Below are positions 17,327-26,459 of a stretch of 64,000 bases of DNA, in pieces. Source of the stretch: Zeaxanthinibacter sp. PT1 (lineage in GTDB: Bacteria > Bacteroidota > Bacteroidia > Flavobacteriales > Flavobacteriaceae). The notes below the pieces were generated by a model, which was not told where the DNA came from, made no database searches, and saw only the letters and a program-made list of their open reading frames with translations. Location: assembly GCF_028464225.1 (NCBI RefSeq), contig NZ_JAQPCN010000002.1, positions 461,475 through 525,474 of the forward strand. Reading direction: 5' to 3'. The stretch's first letter is position 1, and every line of letters begins with the position of its first letter. The translations under genes and the position numbers were made by a program.

Positions 17327-18756
17327 TGGCTGGTAAGTGGCTTATCGTCGTGGTTGGCCCAACGGCCTTGGGTAAAACGAGTTGGGGGGTCACCCTGGCC
17401 CGCCATTACGGGACGGAGATCATTTCTGCAGACAGCAGGCAATTTTTTAGCGAGATGTGCATTGGTACGGCCGTACCAAGCAAGGAAGAGTTAGAAGCGG
17501 CCAAGCACCACCTGGTGCAACACAGGAGCATTCACGATCCTTATACCGTAGGTGATTTTGAAAAGGAAACACTGCAGCTACTGGAGCATCTTTTTACGCG
17601 TCATGATGAAGTTCTATTGGTGGGCGGTAGCGGTTTGTACGTGAATGCGGTAACCCAGGGACTGGATCAATTTCCCGAAGTACCGGCCCATATCCGGGAG
17701 GAACTCAACCAAAAACATGAGCAGCACGGGCTTGGCGTCTTGCAGGATGAATTAAAAGAACTGGATCCCGACTATTACCAGGAAGTAGACCTGGAAAACC
17801 CCCAAAGGGTGATCAGGGCCCTGGAAGTCTGTTATGCTAGTGGTCGCCCTTACTCGGCCTTCAGGAAGCGCAAAAAAGTGAAGCGGGATTTCCACACCAT
17901 TTTTATCGGATTAGAGGCACCAAGGAAATTGATATACGAGCGAATTGAAGCCCGGGTAGACCAAATGATCAATAATGGTCTTCTTGAAGAAGCACGGAAA
18001 TTACATTCTCATAAACATCTTAATGCCCTACAAACTGTAGGATACCGGGAGCTTTTTAAATATTTTGAAGGAGAATGGGACTTGCAGACAGCGATAGACG
18101 AGATTAAAAAGAATACCCGCCGGTTTGCCAAAAGACAACTCACCTGGTTCAGGAAAAATAAGGAGATTACCTGGATTCCGTACAACGAAGAACCGGAGAA
18201 GGTCATTGCGATCATAGATAGGCTTAAAAGAACCAACATGAAGCATAAAAAGGGAAATATCTATTATGTTATGGGCGTTTCAGGGAGCGGAAAATCTACC
18301 ATAGGTAAATTGCTGGCCGACGCCATAGCTTTTCCTTTTTTTGACGGGGATGATTTCCACCCCAAAGCTAATGTTGAAAAAATGGCTGCAGGGCACCCGC
18401 TTAACGATAAGGACCGCCTAGGATGGTTGCAGGCGCTGAACAAGATTGCGAGAAAACAGCAGCCGGAAGGCGCTGTAATCGTCTGTTCGTCCCTGAAGGC
18501 AGAATACCGGGAAATTTTGTCCCGGGGGCTGGAAGGCTCCGTTCATTTTATATTCCTGCAGGGAAGTTTTGAGGAGATCTACGAGCGGCTTAAGTTGCGG
18601 AAGGGACATTTTATGCCGCCTGAATTATTACGCTCGCAATTTGAGACCCTGGAAGTTCCTGAGAACGCCATTACGGTCAGCATTACTCCGCCACCGCAGG
18701 AAATCGTGGAGAATATCAAAAAAAAACTTGGTATCAGCGCAGACACCAAGTTTTAA
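17326..18756 (+). CDS. miaA: tRNA dimethylallyltransferase MiaA fused to gluconokinase (GntK-type)
   Basis: 476 residues read as one frame. Residues 1-304 are a complete MiaA, which adds a dimethylallyl group to A37 of tRNAs reading UNN codons: P-loop GPTALGKTS (11-19), ISADSRQFFSEMCIGTA, LVGGSGLYVNAV and TRRFAKRQLTWFRK. From Met305 on is a complete gluconokinase: P-loop GVSGSGKS (317-324), DGDDFHPKANVEKMAAGHPLND and LKAEYREIL, total 172 residues, near the normal GntK length. No stop or frameshift lies between them. The ATG overlaps the channel stop as TGATG. The 3' end of the frame forms a terminator hairpin. Confidence 0.92.
   Translation: MAGKWLIVVVGPTALGKTSWGVTLARHYGTEIISADSRQFFSEMCIGTAVPSKEELEAAKHHLVQHRSIHDPYTVGDFEKETLQLLEHLFTRHDEVLLVGGSGLYVNAVTQGLDQFPEVPAHIREELNQKHEQHGLGVLQDELKELDPDYYQEVDLENPQRVIRALEVCYASGRPYSAFRKRKKVKRDFHTIFIGLEAPRKLIYERIEARVDQMINNGLLEEARKLHSHKHLNALQTVGYRELFKYFEGEWDLQTAIDEIKKNTRRFAKRQLTWFRKNKEITWIPYNEEPEKVIAIIDRLKRTNMKHKKGNIYYVMGVSGSGKSTIGKLLADAIAFPFFDGDDFHPKANVEKMAAGHPLNDKDRLGWLQALNKIARKQQPEGAVIVCSSLKAEYREILSRGLEGSVHFIFLQGSFEEIYERLKLRKGHFMPPELLRSQFETLEVPENAITVSITPPPQEIVENIKKKLGISADTKF
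18723..18754. terminator. Terminator hairpin inside the 3' end of the miaA-gntK frame
   Basis: Perfect 10-base arms AAAACTTGGT (18723-18732) and ACCAAGTTTT (18745-18754) with a 12-base loop; the last six sense codons form it. Symmetric A and T flanks let it act for both convergent units, whose stops are only 18 bases apart. Confidence 0.65.
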
Positions 18757-18774
18757 ATAGCTTGTGAAAGAGGT

Positions 18775-19488
18775 TTAATTATCGGCAGACTTCTCAACCA
18801 GGCGGAAGCCTTCCCCGTGAATATTCAGGATCTCCACGGTATCATCGCGTTTCAGGTATTTCCTGAGCTTAGCGATGTATACATCCATACTCCTTGATGT
18901 AAAGTAATTATCGTCTCTCCAGATCTTGGTCAGTGCCAATTCTCTCGGCATCAAATCGTTCTTATGTAAGGCCAGCAGCCTTAATAATTCATTTTCCTTA
19001 GGAGAAAGTTTAATGGCCTCTTCCTCTTTATATTTCAGGAATCTCAATTTAGAATTCAAATGAAAATTGCCGATTTCAAATTCAAATTGATTGCTGTCTA
19101 CCAATGTATTAGATGCCTTTCTTTGAAGTATGGCTTTAAGCTTCATGAGTAGCACTTCAGAATCAAAAGGCTTATTGAGGTAATCATCTGCACCTGCTTT
19201 ATAGCCTTTTAATACATCTTCCTTCATGGTCTTAGCGGTAAGGAATATAATAGGGACATTCTCATTCTTTTCCCGTATTTCCTTAGCCAGTGTAAATCCA
19301 TCTTTATAGGGCATCATGACATCCAGGATACAGACATCAAAATTATCTTTTTTGAATTTTTCAAACCCTTCCATCCCGTTCTTCGCCAGGGTGACGTCAA
19401 ACTCGTTCATAGAAAGGTAATCTTTGAGTACGATTCCAAAATTGGGATCGTCCTCAACTAGTAATATCTTTTTTTCTGCTGTTTCCAT
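18775..19488 (-). CDS. OmpR-family response regulator (RprY-like)
   Basis: 237 residues. The receiver domain (1-120) has the acidic pair in LLVEDD, phospho-acceptor Asp56 (DVCILDVMMP), Thr83 in IFLTAKT and Lys105 in YLNKPFD. The winged-helix effector (about 135-232) contains IKLSPKENELLRLLA and TSRSMDVYIAKLRKYL. It sits six bases downstream of the histidine kinase gene, so the two form one operon. Similar pairs in Bacteroidota are called RprX/RprY; the regulon is not visible here. Confidence 0.93.
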   Translation of the reverse strand: METAEKKILLVEDDPNFGIVLKDYLSMNEFDVTLAKNGMEGFEKFKKDNFDVCILDVMMPYKDGFTLAKEIREKNENVPIIFLTAKTMKEDVLKGYKAGADDYLNKPFDSEVLLMKLKAILQRKASNTLVDSNQFEFEIGNFHLNSKLRFLKYKEEEAIKLSPKENELLRLLALHKNDLMPRELALTKIWRDDNYFTSRSMDVYIAKLRKYLKRDDTVEILNIHGEGFRLVEKSADN

Positions 19489-19494
19489 AGAATT

Positions 19495-21075
19495 TTAAAT
19501 TAAAGGCAGTTTAATGTAGAAAGTGCTTCCTTTACCTTTCTCACTTTCTGCATATACTTCTCCTTGATGATCGTCAATTATTTTTTTCACATAGGCTAAT
19601 CCCAGCCCATGTCCTTTTACATTGTGTATGTCCCCGGTATGTTCCCTGTAGAACTTCTCGAAAACTTTTTTCAATACTGCTTTGCTCATCCCGGCCCCTT
19701 GATCCTGGACCTTTATGATGATATAGTTGTTTGCCACTTCAGTATAAACGTCAATTTTAGGCGCCTCTGGTGAGTATTTCACCGCGTTGTCCAGTATGTT
19801 GACAATAACATTCTCAAAGTGCATGTCGTTTGCCAGGACCTCCGACCTATCGGCATCCAGATGTGTATGGACATATCCGCCGCGATCAGCGACGATCAGG
19901 TCCACGTGGGCAATAGCATCCTCGATGATCTGGTGCGCATCTACCCGGTCCTTGCTGATATCCAATTGGTTCTTTTCCAGCTTGGATATTCGGAGTACAT
20001 TTTCTACCTGTGCGTGCATTCGTTTATTTTCATCCCGGATCATCTGCAAATACCTGTTAACCTTTTCATGGTCTGCTATGATCTTTGGATTCTTGATCGC
20101 TTCTACGGCTAGGTTGATCGTAGCAATAGGCGTTTTGAATTCGTGGGTCATATTATTGATGAAATCCGATTTAATTTCAGAGATCTGCTTCTGGCGTATC
20201 AGCTGGTAAATTGCCCCGGCATACGCCACTACTATGATCAAAGTGAACAAAAGCGACAGGATGGCCATCCCGATCACTGTTTGCAACAGGAATTTTTTCT
20301 GTTTAGGGAAGGTGAGCATGAGGCTGAAATTACTTTGCCCCTCGCTGTTCTTGAATAAAGGTGCCCTGTATATATTATCCTTGCTGAACTGGAAACCCCT
20401 GGAGCGAACCTTGGTCGGCAAACCCCTGCTGTAGACCCCGTATTCGTAATCTATATTGATTCCCCTGTTGCGGAGTTCATTCTCCAGCAACAATTCAATT
20501 TCCTGGCGGCTAACTCGTTTATGGATAGCTACCCGTTCTGCATATTCTCGGTACACATCGTCAAAAATGGCTTTGTCTATAGAAGACATCCCTCCTATCT
20601 TCTCGAGCTTCTGGATAGGATTCAACTTATAACTTTTGCCATCCAGGCCGTACTCCTCCCGGAACACAGCCTTGGTGCGTTTGCTGGTATAATTTTTTAT
20701 GGTGGTCGTGTCCGATCCTGTACCACTGTCAAAGAACGTGGAAGCTATATTGTAATCTTCCTCCAGGATACCATGCGAATAGAAAAGTATCTCGTTGGAA
20801 TTCAGGTCTCTATCGATGAAAAATATATTGCTGAGCTGCGATCCTTTTAGCTCCCCGATGCTGTCCTTAAGATTCAGGAAACGATCGGAATAGTCCTTCA
20901 TTTCCCTGTTTTCGATCTTATCGGTTACCTTAATCAGTACCTCGGAGATCGTGTTGGTAAATTGTTCTTCCTTATCCTCTACAGAACTCTTGATCCAATA
21001 CAGCTGGACAGAAATTATTCCAACCAGGGAAAGACTCATCAGTATGACAAGAAGAACAAATAATCGCTTATTCAT
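19495..21075 (-). CDS. Sensor histidine kinase (RprX-like)
   Basis: 526 residues, inner membrane. TM1 lies at about 6-28 and TM2 at about 264-289, enclosing a roughly 235-residue periplasmic sensor with no recognised fold. HisKA follows with His311 (NNMTHEFKTPIATI), then the ATPase domain with N-box NILDNAVKYS, G1 DQGAGMS and G2 GHGLGLAYVK. There is no HAMP domain. Partner of the response regulator immediately downstream. Confidence 0.93.
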   Translation of the reverse strand: MNKRLFVLLVILMSLSLVGIISVQLYWIKSSVEDKEEQFTNTISEVLIKVTDKIENREMKDYSDRFLNLKDSIGELKGSQLSNIFFIDRDLNSNEILFYSHGILEEDYNIASTFFDSGTGSDTTTIKNYTSKRTKAVFREEYGLDGKSYKLNPIQKLEKIGGMSSIDKAIFDDVYREYAERVAIHKRVSRQEIELLLENELRNRGINIDYEYGVYSRGLPTKVRSRGFQFSKDNIYRAPLFKNSEGQSNFSLMLTFPKQKKFLLQTVIGMAILSLLFTLIIVVAYAGAIYQLIRQKQISEIKSDFINNMTHEFKTPIATINLAVEAIKNPKIIADHEKVNRYLQMIRDENKRMHAQVENVLRISKLEKNQLDISKDRVDAHQIIEDAIAHVDLIVADRGGYVHTHLDADRSEVLANDMHFENVIVNILDNAVKYSPEAPKIDVYTEVANNYIIIKVQDQGAGMSKAVLKKVFEKFYREHTGDIHNVKGHGLGLAYVKKIIDDHQGEVYAESEKGKGSTFYIKLPLI

Positions 21076-21157
21076 CTAGAGTAAAATTAAAAATTTAACA
21101 TTTAGGGAATTGCCTGTTTAACCTAACCTTAACAAAAATGTTAAAATTTGGTCTCCC

Positions 21158-21742
21158 CTATTTTTCAAGGAGTTTCCTGTGAATTTCCATCACTTTCAGA
21201 CGGGTGGTTTCTAACTCGGTGTTTTCAATGACAAAATCAGCAAAGGGAATTTTTTCTGCATCTGTCCATTGGTTCTTCATCCGTTCCAGGATCTCTTCTT
21301 CCTTACTCCCATCCCGCTCCAATAATCGTTCCACCCTCATGTTTTCTGGGGCGGTAACCAGGATAATGGCGTCAAAATCCTTAAAACTGCCATTCTCGAT
21401 CAGGATGGCAGCCTCCTGTATGGCGTATGGGGCATCTTCCTGCACCCTGGCCCATTTCCTGGCATCGTCGCGCACAGCGGGATGAACAAGACTATTGAGT
21501 TTTTGCAGCAAATCCCGGTCATTGAATACTTTCTGAGAGATATAAGCCCTGTTCAGTTCTTGGCCCTCATAGGCCGCAGGTCCTAATAATTTTTCTATAG
21601 CGGCCCTTAATGTAGCCGATTCCGCCATCAGCTCCTTAGCACGGCGATCAGAATTATACACGGGGATACCGATATGCCGGAACATTGACGCAACGGTCGA
21701 CTTCCCACTTCCTATTCCGCCTGTGAGCCCTATGAGTCTCAT
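21158..21742 (-). CDS. coaE: Dephospho-CoA kinase
   Basis: Last step of coenzyme A synthesis: phosphorylates the 3'-OH of dephospho-CoA. 194 residues. P-loop GGIGSGKST (8-16), then YNSDRRAKELM with the substrate-binding Asp, HPAVRDDARKW, and ILVTAPENMRVERLLERDG. It overlaps the upstream ybbR-like gene by 4 bases, as in many Flavobacteriaceae. CoaBC of the same pathway is encoded further upstream on the same strand at 27.3-28.6 kb. Confidence 0.95.
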   Translation of the reverse strand: MRLIGLTGGIGSGKSTVASMFRHIGIPVYNSDRRAKELMAESATLRAAIEKLLGPAAYEGQELNRAYISQKVFNDRDLLQKLNSLVHPAVRDDARKWARVQEDAPYAIQEAAILIENGSFKDFDAIILVTAPENMRVERLLERDGSKEEEILERMKNQWTDAEKIPFADFVIENTELETTRLKVMEIHRKLLEK

Positions 21743-22689
21743 TGTCTTTTTAATAAAAATTCAACCTCCCTGTCTTCCAGCTCCACGGAGTGAAGATCAG
21801 AGGGTTTTTTTCGCAATACAACAGTAAGGAAGTTTTCGTTTTCCCGCGGCGCACTGAAGTCGGCTATGAGTCGGAAATCAATAGCGGAGACCGATTTTAA
21901 TCTTTCCACGTCTGCCTTGATTAAGATTGGAAGGCTGGCCGGAAAGGTTTTGATTTCAGTACCTTCAGGTAGGTTCTGTACTTCTACCGGAACTTCGATA
22001 ATCCGTTCAGAGAATCGGAAGACTTTCGCGCTTACAGTCACCTTCTCCGTGCCAAAACGAGTGTTCTTTAACCCATCCGGCATGTCCAGGGCTACCTCTT
22101 CAGAGAAATCTTCAGTGATTCCGCTTAGATTTCTTTTCTTGGTGTATATACGTCTGATGGTATCAATTTCATTGAGCGGCCCCCTGATCATCACCGTATC
22201 CGGGCTTATCGTCAGGGTGCTATCCATTAAATGATTCTTACCCAGGGTGATATTCACAGTAGAAATTACCGGTAAAGGCTTTTCGTGGATCTGGGCAAAA
22301 TCCAGGTAGATGTTTTCACGATCCATCCCCCGAATCTCCATAGACATTGGCAATTGCTTTTCTATCTGTTCCCGGTAGACATCGGCGGGTATAAGATAGC
22401 GACTGCCGTCATGGGTGAGCTCTGTCAGATCTACAGAAACCTTTTGCTTACTGAAATTAAATCCCAGGAATTGGAAACCACTGGCTTCTAACCTAACCCC
22501 TACCTCTTGTTTTGAAGCACCGGTGAGGATGAGGCTGTCCGGGACATTGATGTATTTTAATTCAAACAAGGCCTGGTCAGTATGGGTATCCGACAGTTTG
22601 CTGATCAGCCATGCCATAAAAGACGCCAACAGGAACAACAAAAAGGTGTTGACCTTTCTCCTCGGGAAACGACTTTCTGTCTGGTTCAT
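21739..22689 (-). CDS. YbbR-like domain protein
   Basis: 316 residues with one N-terminal transmembrane segment (about 12-30, TFLLFLLASFMAWLISKL) and an extracytoplasmic part built of YbbR-type beta repeats (for example ITEDFSEEVALDMPDG and ERIIEVPVEVQNLPEGTEI). In Firmicutes the YbbR protein CdaR regulates the c-di-AMP cyclase CdaA; here no cdaA lies next to it, so that role is not supported by context. Overlaps both neighbours by 4 bases, a tightly coupled operon with a glycosyltransferase and coaE. Confidence 0.85.
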   Translation of the reverse strand: MNQTESRFPRRKVNTFLLFLLASFMAWLISKLSDTHTDQALFELKYINVPDSLILTGASKQEVGVRLEASGFQFLGFNFSKQKVSVDLTELTHDGSRYLIPADVYREQIEKQLPMSMEIRGMDRENIYLDFAQIHEKPLPVISTVNITLGKNHLMDSTLTISPDTVMIRGPLNEIDTIRRIYTKKRNLSGITEDFSEEVALDMPDGLKNTRFGTEKVTVSAKVFRFSERIIEVPVEVQNLPEGTEIKTFPASLPILIKADVERLKSVSAIDFRLIADFSAPRENENFLTVVLRKKPSDLHSVELEDREVEFLLKRQ

Positions 22690-23714
22690 GATTCTGTGGT
22701 TCTTTGAAAAAATAAATGGGGAAAAATTGCCTCTGGCTGCTTCTTGCTAAAATTAACCAAGATTGTCGACTTCAGAAAACCATATCCGTATCCTATGAAC
22801 TGAATAAATACCGCGATAAGTCCGAGAACTGCCACCCTGATGCTTTTGCTTACGAAGTATCCATCTAATACAATAAGTACCATGTACAGTCCGTAAAGCA
22901 CTAATGGCACCCATCGAATAGCACCCGGAATTAATAAAGCCCAGGGTAACGCAGCTAAAAAACCCAACAGGAACAGGCTGGGAAACCAATACGTTATCCG
23001 GGATGTATGAGGGTGCCAGGAACTCAGGATTGGACGCACCATCCCGAATTTCTTTACCTGCTGGTAAAATTTCTTAAAATCGACTCTTCGTTTATGAAAT
23101 ACATAAGCATCTTGTAATAATCCGGTTTTAAACCCCATTTGTTTTAAACGGATACTCAGGTCCGGATCTTCGCCAGGATGTATATTTCCAAATCCCCCGG
23201 TAGCCTGAAATGCTTTTTTGGAAAGCCCCATATTAAAACTACGCGGTTCAAATTTGTGCCTTGCAGCACCTTTCCCACGGATCCCCCCGGTAGTCAGGAA
23301 AGAAGTCATGGCATAATTAATGGCCTTCTGCACCGGGCTGAACGAATGATGAGCGGTGTCTGGCCCACCATAACAATGCAGGAATTCTTGCTCCAGGCTT
23401 GTGTTGACCACCTGCAGGTATTCCGGGGGTAATAAGCAGTCAGAATCAAGTATGATGAAGTAATTCCCGGTAGCTACCTTCATCCCAAAATTCCGGGAAT
23501 CACCCGGACCTGTGTTCTCTTTATAGTAATATTGGATCTGCAGCTGCTCTTTAAAATCTTTGACAACCTCCTCCGAGGTCTCAGTAGACCCGTCTTCTAC
23601 AACGACAACTTCAAAGGAATTGCCGAACCTAAGGGCCTGCAGGCTCTGGAGTAGTTCACTCAACTCTTCGGGCCGGTTGTACACCGGGATAATAAAGGAA
23701 TACTTCAGCTCCAT
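22686..23714 (-). CDS. Family 2 glycosyltransferase
   Basis: 342 residues. GT-A fold at the N-end: FIIPVYNRPEELSELLQSL, VVVEDGSTETSEEV, NTGPGDSRNFG and the metal-binding FIILDSDCLLPPEY, then GEDPDLSIRLKQMG, the acceptor-side catalytic acid region. The C-terminal part (about 245-320) has two or three hydrophobic segments, so it is membrane-anchored. It probably transfers sugar in surface polysaccharide or glycolipid synthesis. It is first in the operon with ybbR and coaE. Confidence 0.9.
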   Translation of the reverse strand: MELKYSFIIPVYNRPEELSELLQSLQALRFGNSFEVVVVEDGSTETSEEVVKDFKEQLQIQYYYKENTGPGDSRNFGMKVATGNYFIILDSDCLLPPEYLQVVNTSLEQEFLHCYGGPDTAHHSFSPVQKAINYAMTSFLTTGGIRGKGAARHKFEPRSFNMGLSKKAFQATGGFGNIHPGEDPDLSIRLKQMGFKTGLLQDAYVFHKRRVDFKKFYQQVKKFGMVRPILSSWHPHTSRITYWFPSLFLLGFLAALPWALLIPGAIRWVPLVLYGLYMVLIVLDGYFVSKSIRVAVLGLIAVFIQFIGYGYGFLKSTILVNFSKKQPEAIFPHLFFQRTTES

Positions 23715-23735
23715 ACAGAAGGTATTTAAACAGAA

Positions 23736-23760
23736 AAGCCACCCACAGTATGGATGGCTT
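23736..23760 (-). terminator. Terminator after fabI
   Basis: On the minus strand an 8-base stem (AGCCATCC with GGGTGGCT, one G-T pair) is followed by TTTTCTGTTT. Moderate intrinsic terminator in the gap between fabI and the glycosyltransferase gene. Confidence 0.55.
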
Positions 23761-23778
23761 CACCGTTTTAAAACTGGT

Positions 23779-24591
23779 TTATTTTGTGAATGCTTCCATA
23801 ACCTCCTGGCTTACACCCATATTCGAGAACCCTCCGTCATGGAATAGATTCTGCATGGTGACTTTCTTGGTGAGATCGGAAAACAGGGATATGGTGTAAT
23901 CTGCGCATTCCTGCGCGGTTGCATTACCTAGGGGAGACATTTTCTCCGCATAACTGATGAATCCGTCAAAACCTTTAACCCCTTGACCTGCCGTGGTAGG
24001 TGTTGGAGATTGTGAAATGGTATTTACCCTAACCTTTTTGTCTTTCCCGAAGAAGTACCCAAAACTACGGGCTACAGATTCCAGGTACGCCTTATTGTCG
24101 GCCATATCGTTATAGTCAGGGAATGTCCTTTGCGCTGCCATATAGGTAAGCGCCACAATACTACCCCACTGGTTCATCGCATCGTTTTTATATAAAGTCT
24201 GTAAGACCTTGTGGAAAGAGAGTGCGGAAACGTCCCATCCTTTGGCGGTAAAGTCATAATTCTCATCGGTATAATGGCGTCCTTTACGTACGTTGACAGA
24301 CATCCCGATAGAGTGCAGTACAAAGTCGAGCTTCCCTCCCAGGACCTCCATTGCCTTAGTGACCAGTTCATTCAGGTCTTCTTCGCTTGTCGCATCAGCC
24401 GGAATGATCTCTGAGCCTGTTTTTTCTGCAAGTTCTTTTATCTTCCCCATTCGCATTGCGATGGGCGCGTTGGTAAGGACGAAAGTACCCCCTTCTTCAT
24501 GAACGCGTTCTGCCGTTTTCCAGGCGATTGAATTCTCATCAAGGGCACCAAAAATTATCCCTTTTTTTCCCTTTAGTAAATCGTTGGCCAT
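23779..24591 (-). CDS. fabI: Enoyl-[acyl-carrier-protein] reductase FabI
   Basis: Final NADH-dependent reduction of each fatty-acid elongation cycle; the target of triclosan-type inhibitors. 270 residues. Motifs: KKGIIFGALDENSIAWKTAE for cofactor binding, FVLHSIGMSV, and LTYMAAQRTFPDYNDMADNKAYLES with the FabI active-site Tyr-x6-Lys. Later come RVNTISQSPTPTTAG and FLS-type C-terminal residues in place of those of FabL/FabV. A TATCTTTG promoter box lies upstream. Confidence 0.96.
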   Translation of the reverse strand: MANDLLKGKKGIIFGALDENSIAWKTAERVHEEGGTFVLTNAPIAMRMGKIKELAEKTGSEIIPADATSEEDLNELVTKAMEVLGGKLDFVLHSIGMSVNVRKGRHYTDENYDFTAKGWDVSALSFHKVLQTLYKNDAMNQWGSIVALTYMAAQRTFPDYNDMADNKAYLESVARSFGYFFGKDKKVRVNTISQSPTPTTAGQGVKGFDGFISYAEKMSPLGNATAQECADYTISLFSDLTKKVTMQNLFHDGGFSNMGVSQEVMEAFTK

Positions 24592-24621
24592 ATTAATATG
24601 TCTTTGATAGCGTTAGTTGGT

Positions 24622-24629
24622 CAAAGATA
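24622..24629 (-). promoter_or_regulatory. -7 element TATCTTTG of fabI
   Basis: Read on the minus strand, it matches TAnnTTTG and lies 30 bases before the fabI ATG. It falls within an inverted repeat TCTTTGA / TCAAAGA (arms 7, spacer 14), so a regulator could cover it. The repeat is short and may be chance. Confidence 0.45.
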
Positions 24630-24749
24630 TCCAAAAAAGATAAATAGGGCCGTATTATAGCACGAATAACACTGGCAGGATTATCCGGAACCAACAGCTC
24701 GGGATAGTAACCAGGCAGGTCGATGAGGATGCTAAAGCAGATCTTCGAT

Positions 24750-26402
24750 TTAATTCAATAACTGGCGGGCATGTGCAACCGCAGAATCGGTTACGTCTTT
24801 CCCTCCGAGCATTTGGGCAAGTTCAAGGATACGCTCTTCGTTATCAAGCGCTTTCATCTTAGTATGGGTCACCCCTTCCTCGTCTAGTTTATACACTTTA
24901 AAATGCTGATCCCCTTTAGAAGCCACTTGGGGTAGATGCGTTATAGTGAATATCTGCATGGATTTACTCATTGCCATCATGATATCTCCCATCCTGCTGG
25001 AGATCTCCCCGGAAACCCCCGTATCTATTTCATCAAACATCATAGTGGGTAGGGGTTCGTATTCGGCCAAGATAGATTTTATGGTGAGCATGATCCTTGA
25101 AAGTTCACCTCCTGAGGCTATCTTTTTCAGGTCTCCGAAACCGGTCCCCTTATTTGCGGAAAATAACAGCGAAAGCGTTTCCTTTCCACTAGCCTTATAC
25201 TCCTGGGTTGGCAGTAATTCTAACTTAAAGCTGGCATTAGGCATACCAAGCGGATGAAGCCGGTCTTCCATCCGACTTATAAATTCCGGTAAGACTTTTA
25301 ATCGCATGTTATGAAGCTGCTCACTGTAGTTATCCAGTGATTTGATCAGCGCAGCCACTTCCTTTTCCTTCCTTTCAATTTCCTCTTCGAGGTCTTCTGA
25401 AGAAGACACCTTTTTCGCCAGGTCTTCCCGGATGGTAACCAAGTCCTCTATGGCCGTAGCCCCGTGCTTTTTTTGCAGGTCGTATAGGGTTCTCAGTTGA
25501 TTGCCAACCAATTCCAGTTGCCTGGGATCCGCTTCTACCGAACTCTCCAGGGTTCGGAATTCGTCCGCTATGTCGTCCGCTTCAATGATCACGGCCTGGA
25601 TGCGTTCATTCAGGCTCTGGTATTTAGGGCCAAATCCTGTCAATTTCTGTGAAGCATTGCGTAACTCCCTGAGAAGGGTCAACACCCCTACCTGTTCATC
25701 GTTGAGCAGCTGGTCTCCTGCGCTGAGCTGTTCCATGATGGTCTCTACATTATTCAGCGCTTCATACTCGGACTCCAATTCTTCCTGAATTCCGGGTTCT
25801 AAGCGGACTGCCTGCAGTTCCTGCAACAGGAAACCGTTATAATCCTGTTCTTTCAGAGCTGCTTGCTGTTGTTCCTTGAGATCTTCAAGATCTCCCCGTA
25901 GTTTCCGGTAACGCTTCAATTCATCCTTATAACCTGACAATAAATTCCGGTTATCCGCAATTGCATCGATAACTTTTAACTGGAAATCCTGGTCGGTCAG
26001 TTGAAGTGTTTGGTGTTGAGAATGGATATCGATCAGGCGGCGCCCTAACTGGGTCAGGATATCCAGGGTTACAGGCACATCGTTAACAAATGCCCTGGAT
26101 TTGCCACCGGGTAATATTTCCCGACGGATGATCGTATGTAGTTCGTAATCCAGGTCTAGTTTCTCAAAAAGAGGCTGGAGTTCAAAATTGCCTACCTGGA
26201 ATCCTGCTTCGATGATGCATTTACGCTCTGTATCGCGTAAGGAAGATAGGTCTGCACGCTTACCCAGTACCATTGAAAGACCGTCGAGCAAGATAGATTT
26301 CCCGGCCCCTGTTTCACCAGTTATGGTCGTAAAACCTTCTGAAAAACGGACATTCAGGTCATCAATTAAGGCAAAATTCTTTATGGAAAGATGGGTGAGC
26401 AA
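24750..26402 (-). CDS. recN: DNA repair protein RecN
   Basis: SMC-like ATPase that acts early in double-strand-break repair. 550 residues, the normal length. N-terminal ATPase half with FTTITGETGAGKSILLDGLSMVLG (Walker A GETGAGKS), then HSQHQTLQLTDQDFQLKVID. A long coiled coil runs from about 160 to 380. The C-terminal half has the signature IASGGELSRIMLTIKSIL and Walker B MMFDEIDTGVSGEISSRMG, ending with ITHLPQVASKGDQHFKVYK. Confidence 0.97.
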   Translation of the reverse strand: MLTHLSIKNFALIDDLNVRFSEGFTTITGETGAGKSILLDGLSMVLGKRADLSSLRDTERKCIIEAGFQVGNFELQPLFEKLDLDYELHTIIRREILPGGKSRAFVNDVPVTLDILTQLGRRLIDIHSQHQTLQLTDQDFQLKVIDAIADNRNLLSGYKDELKRYRKLRGDLEDLKEQQQAALKEQDYNGFLLQELQAVRLEPGIQEELESEYEALNNVETIMEQLSAGDQLLNDEQVGVLTLLRELRNASQKLTGFGPKYQSLNERIQAVIIEADDIADEFRTLESSVEADPRQLELVGNQLRTLYDLQKKHGATAIEDLVTIREDLAKKVSSSEDLEEEIERKEKEVAALIKSLDNYSEQLHNMRLKVLPEFISRMEDRLHPLGMPNASFKLELLPTQEYKASGKETLSLLFSANKGTGFGDLKKIASGGELSRIMLTIKSILAEYEPLPTMMFDEIDTGVSGEISSRMGDIMMAMSKSMQIFTITHLPQVASKGDQHFKVYKLDEEGVTHTKMKALDNEERILELAQMLGGKDVTDSAVAHARQLLN

Positions 26403-26459
26403 TCGTCTGTTATTTTAAGACGATAAAGGTAAATGATAAAGTGATGTAAAAAAAAGCGG

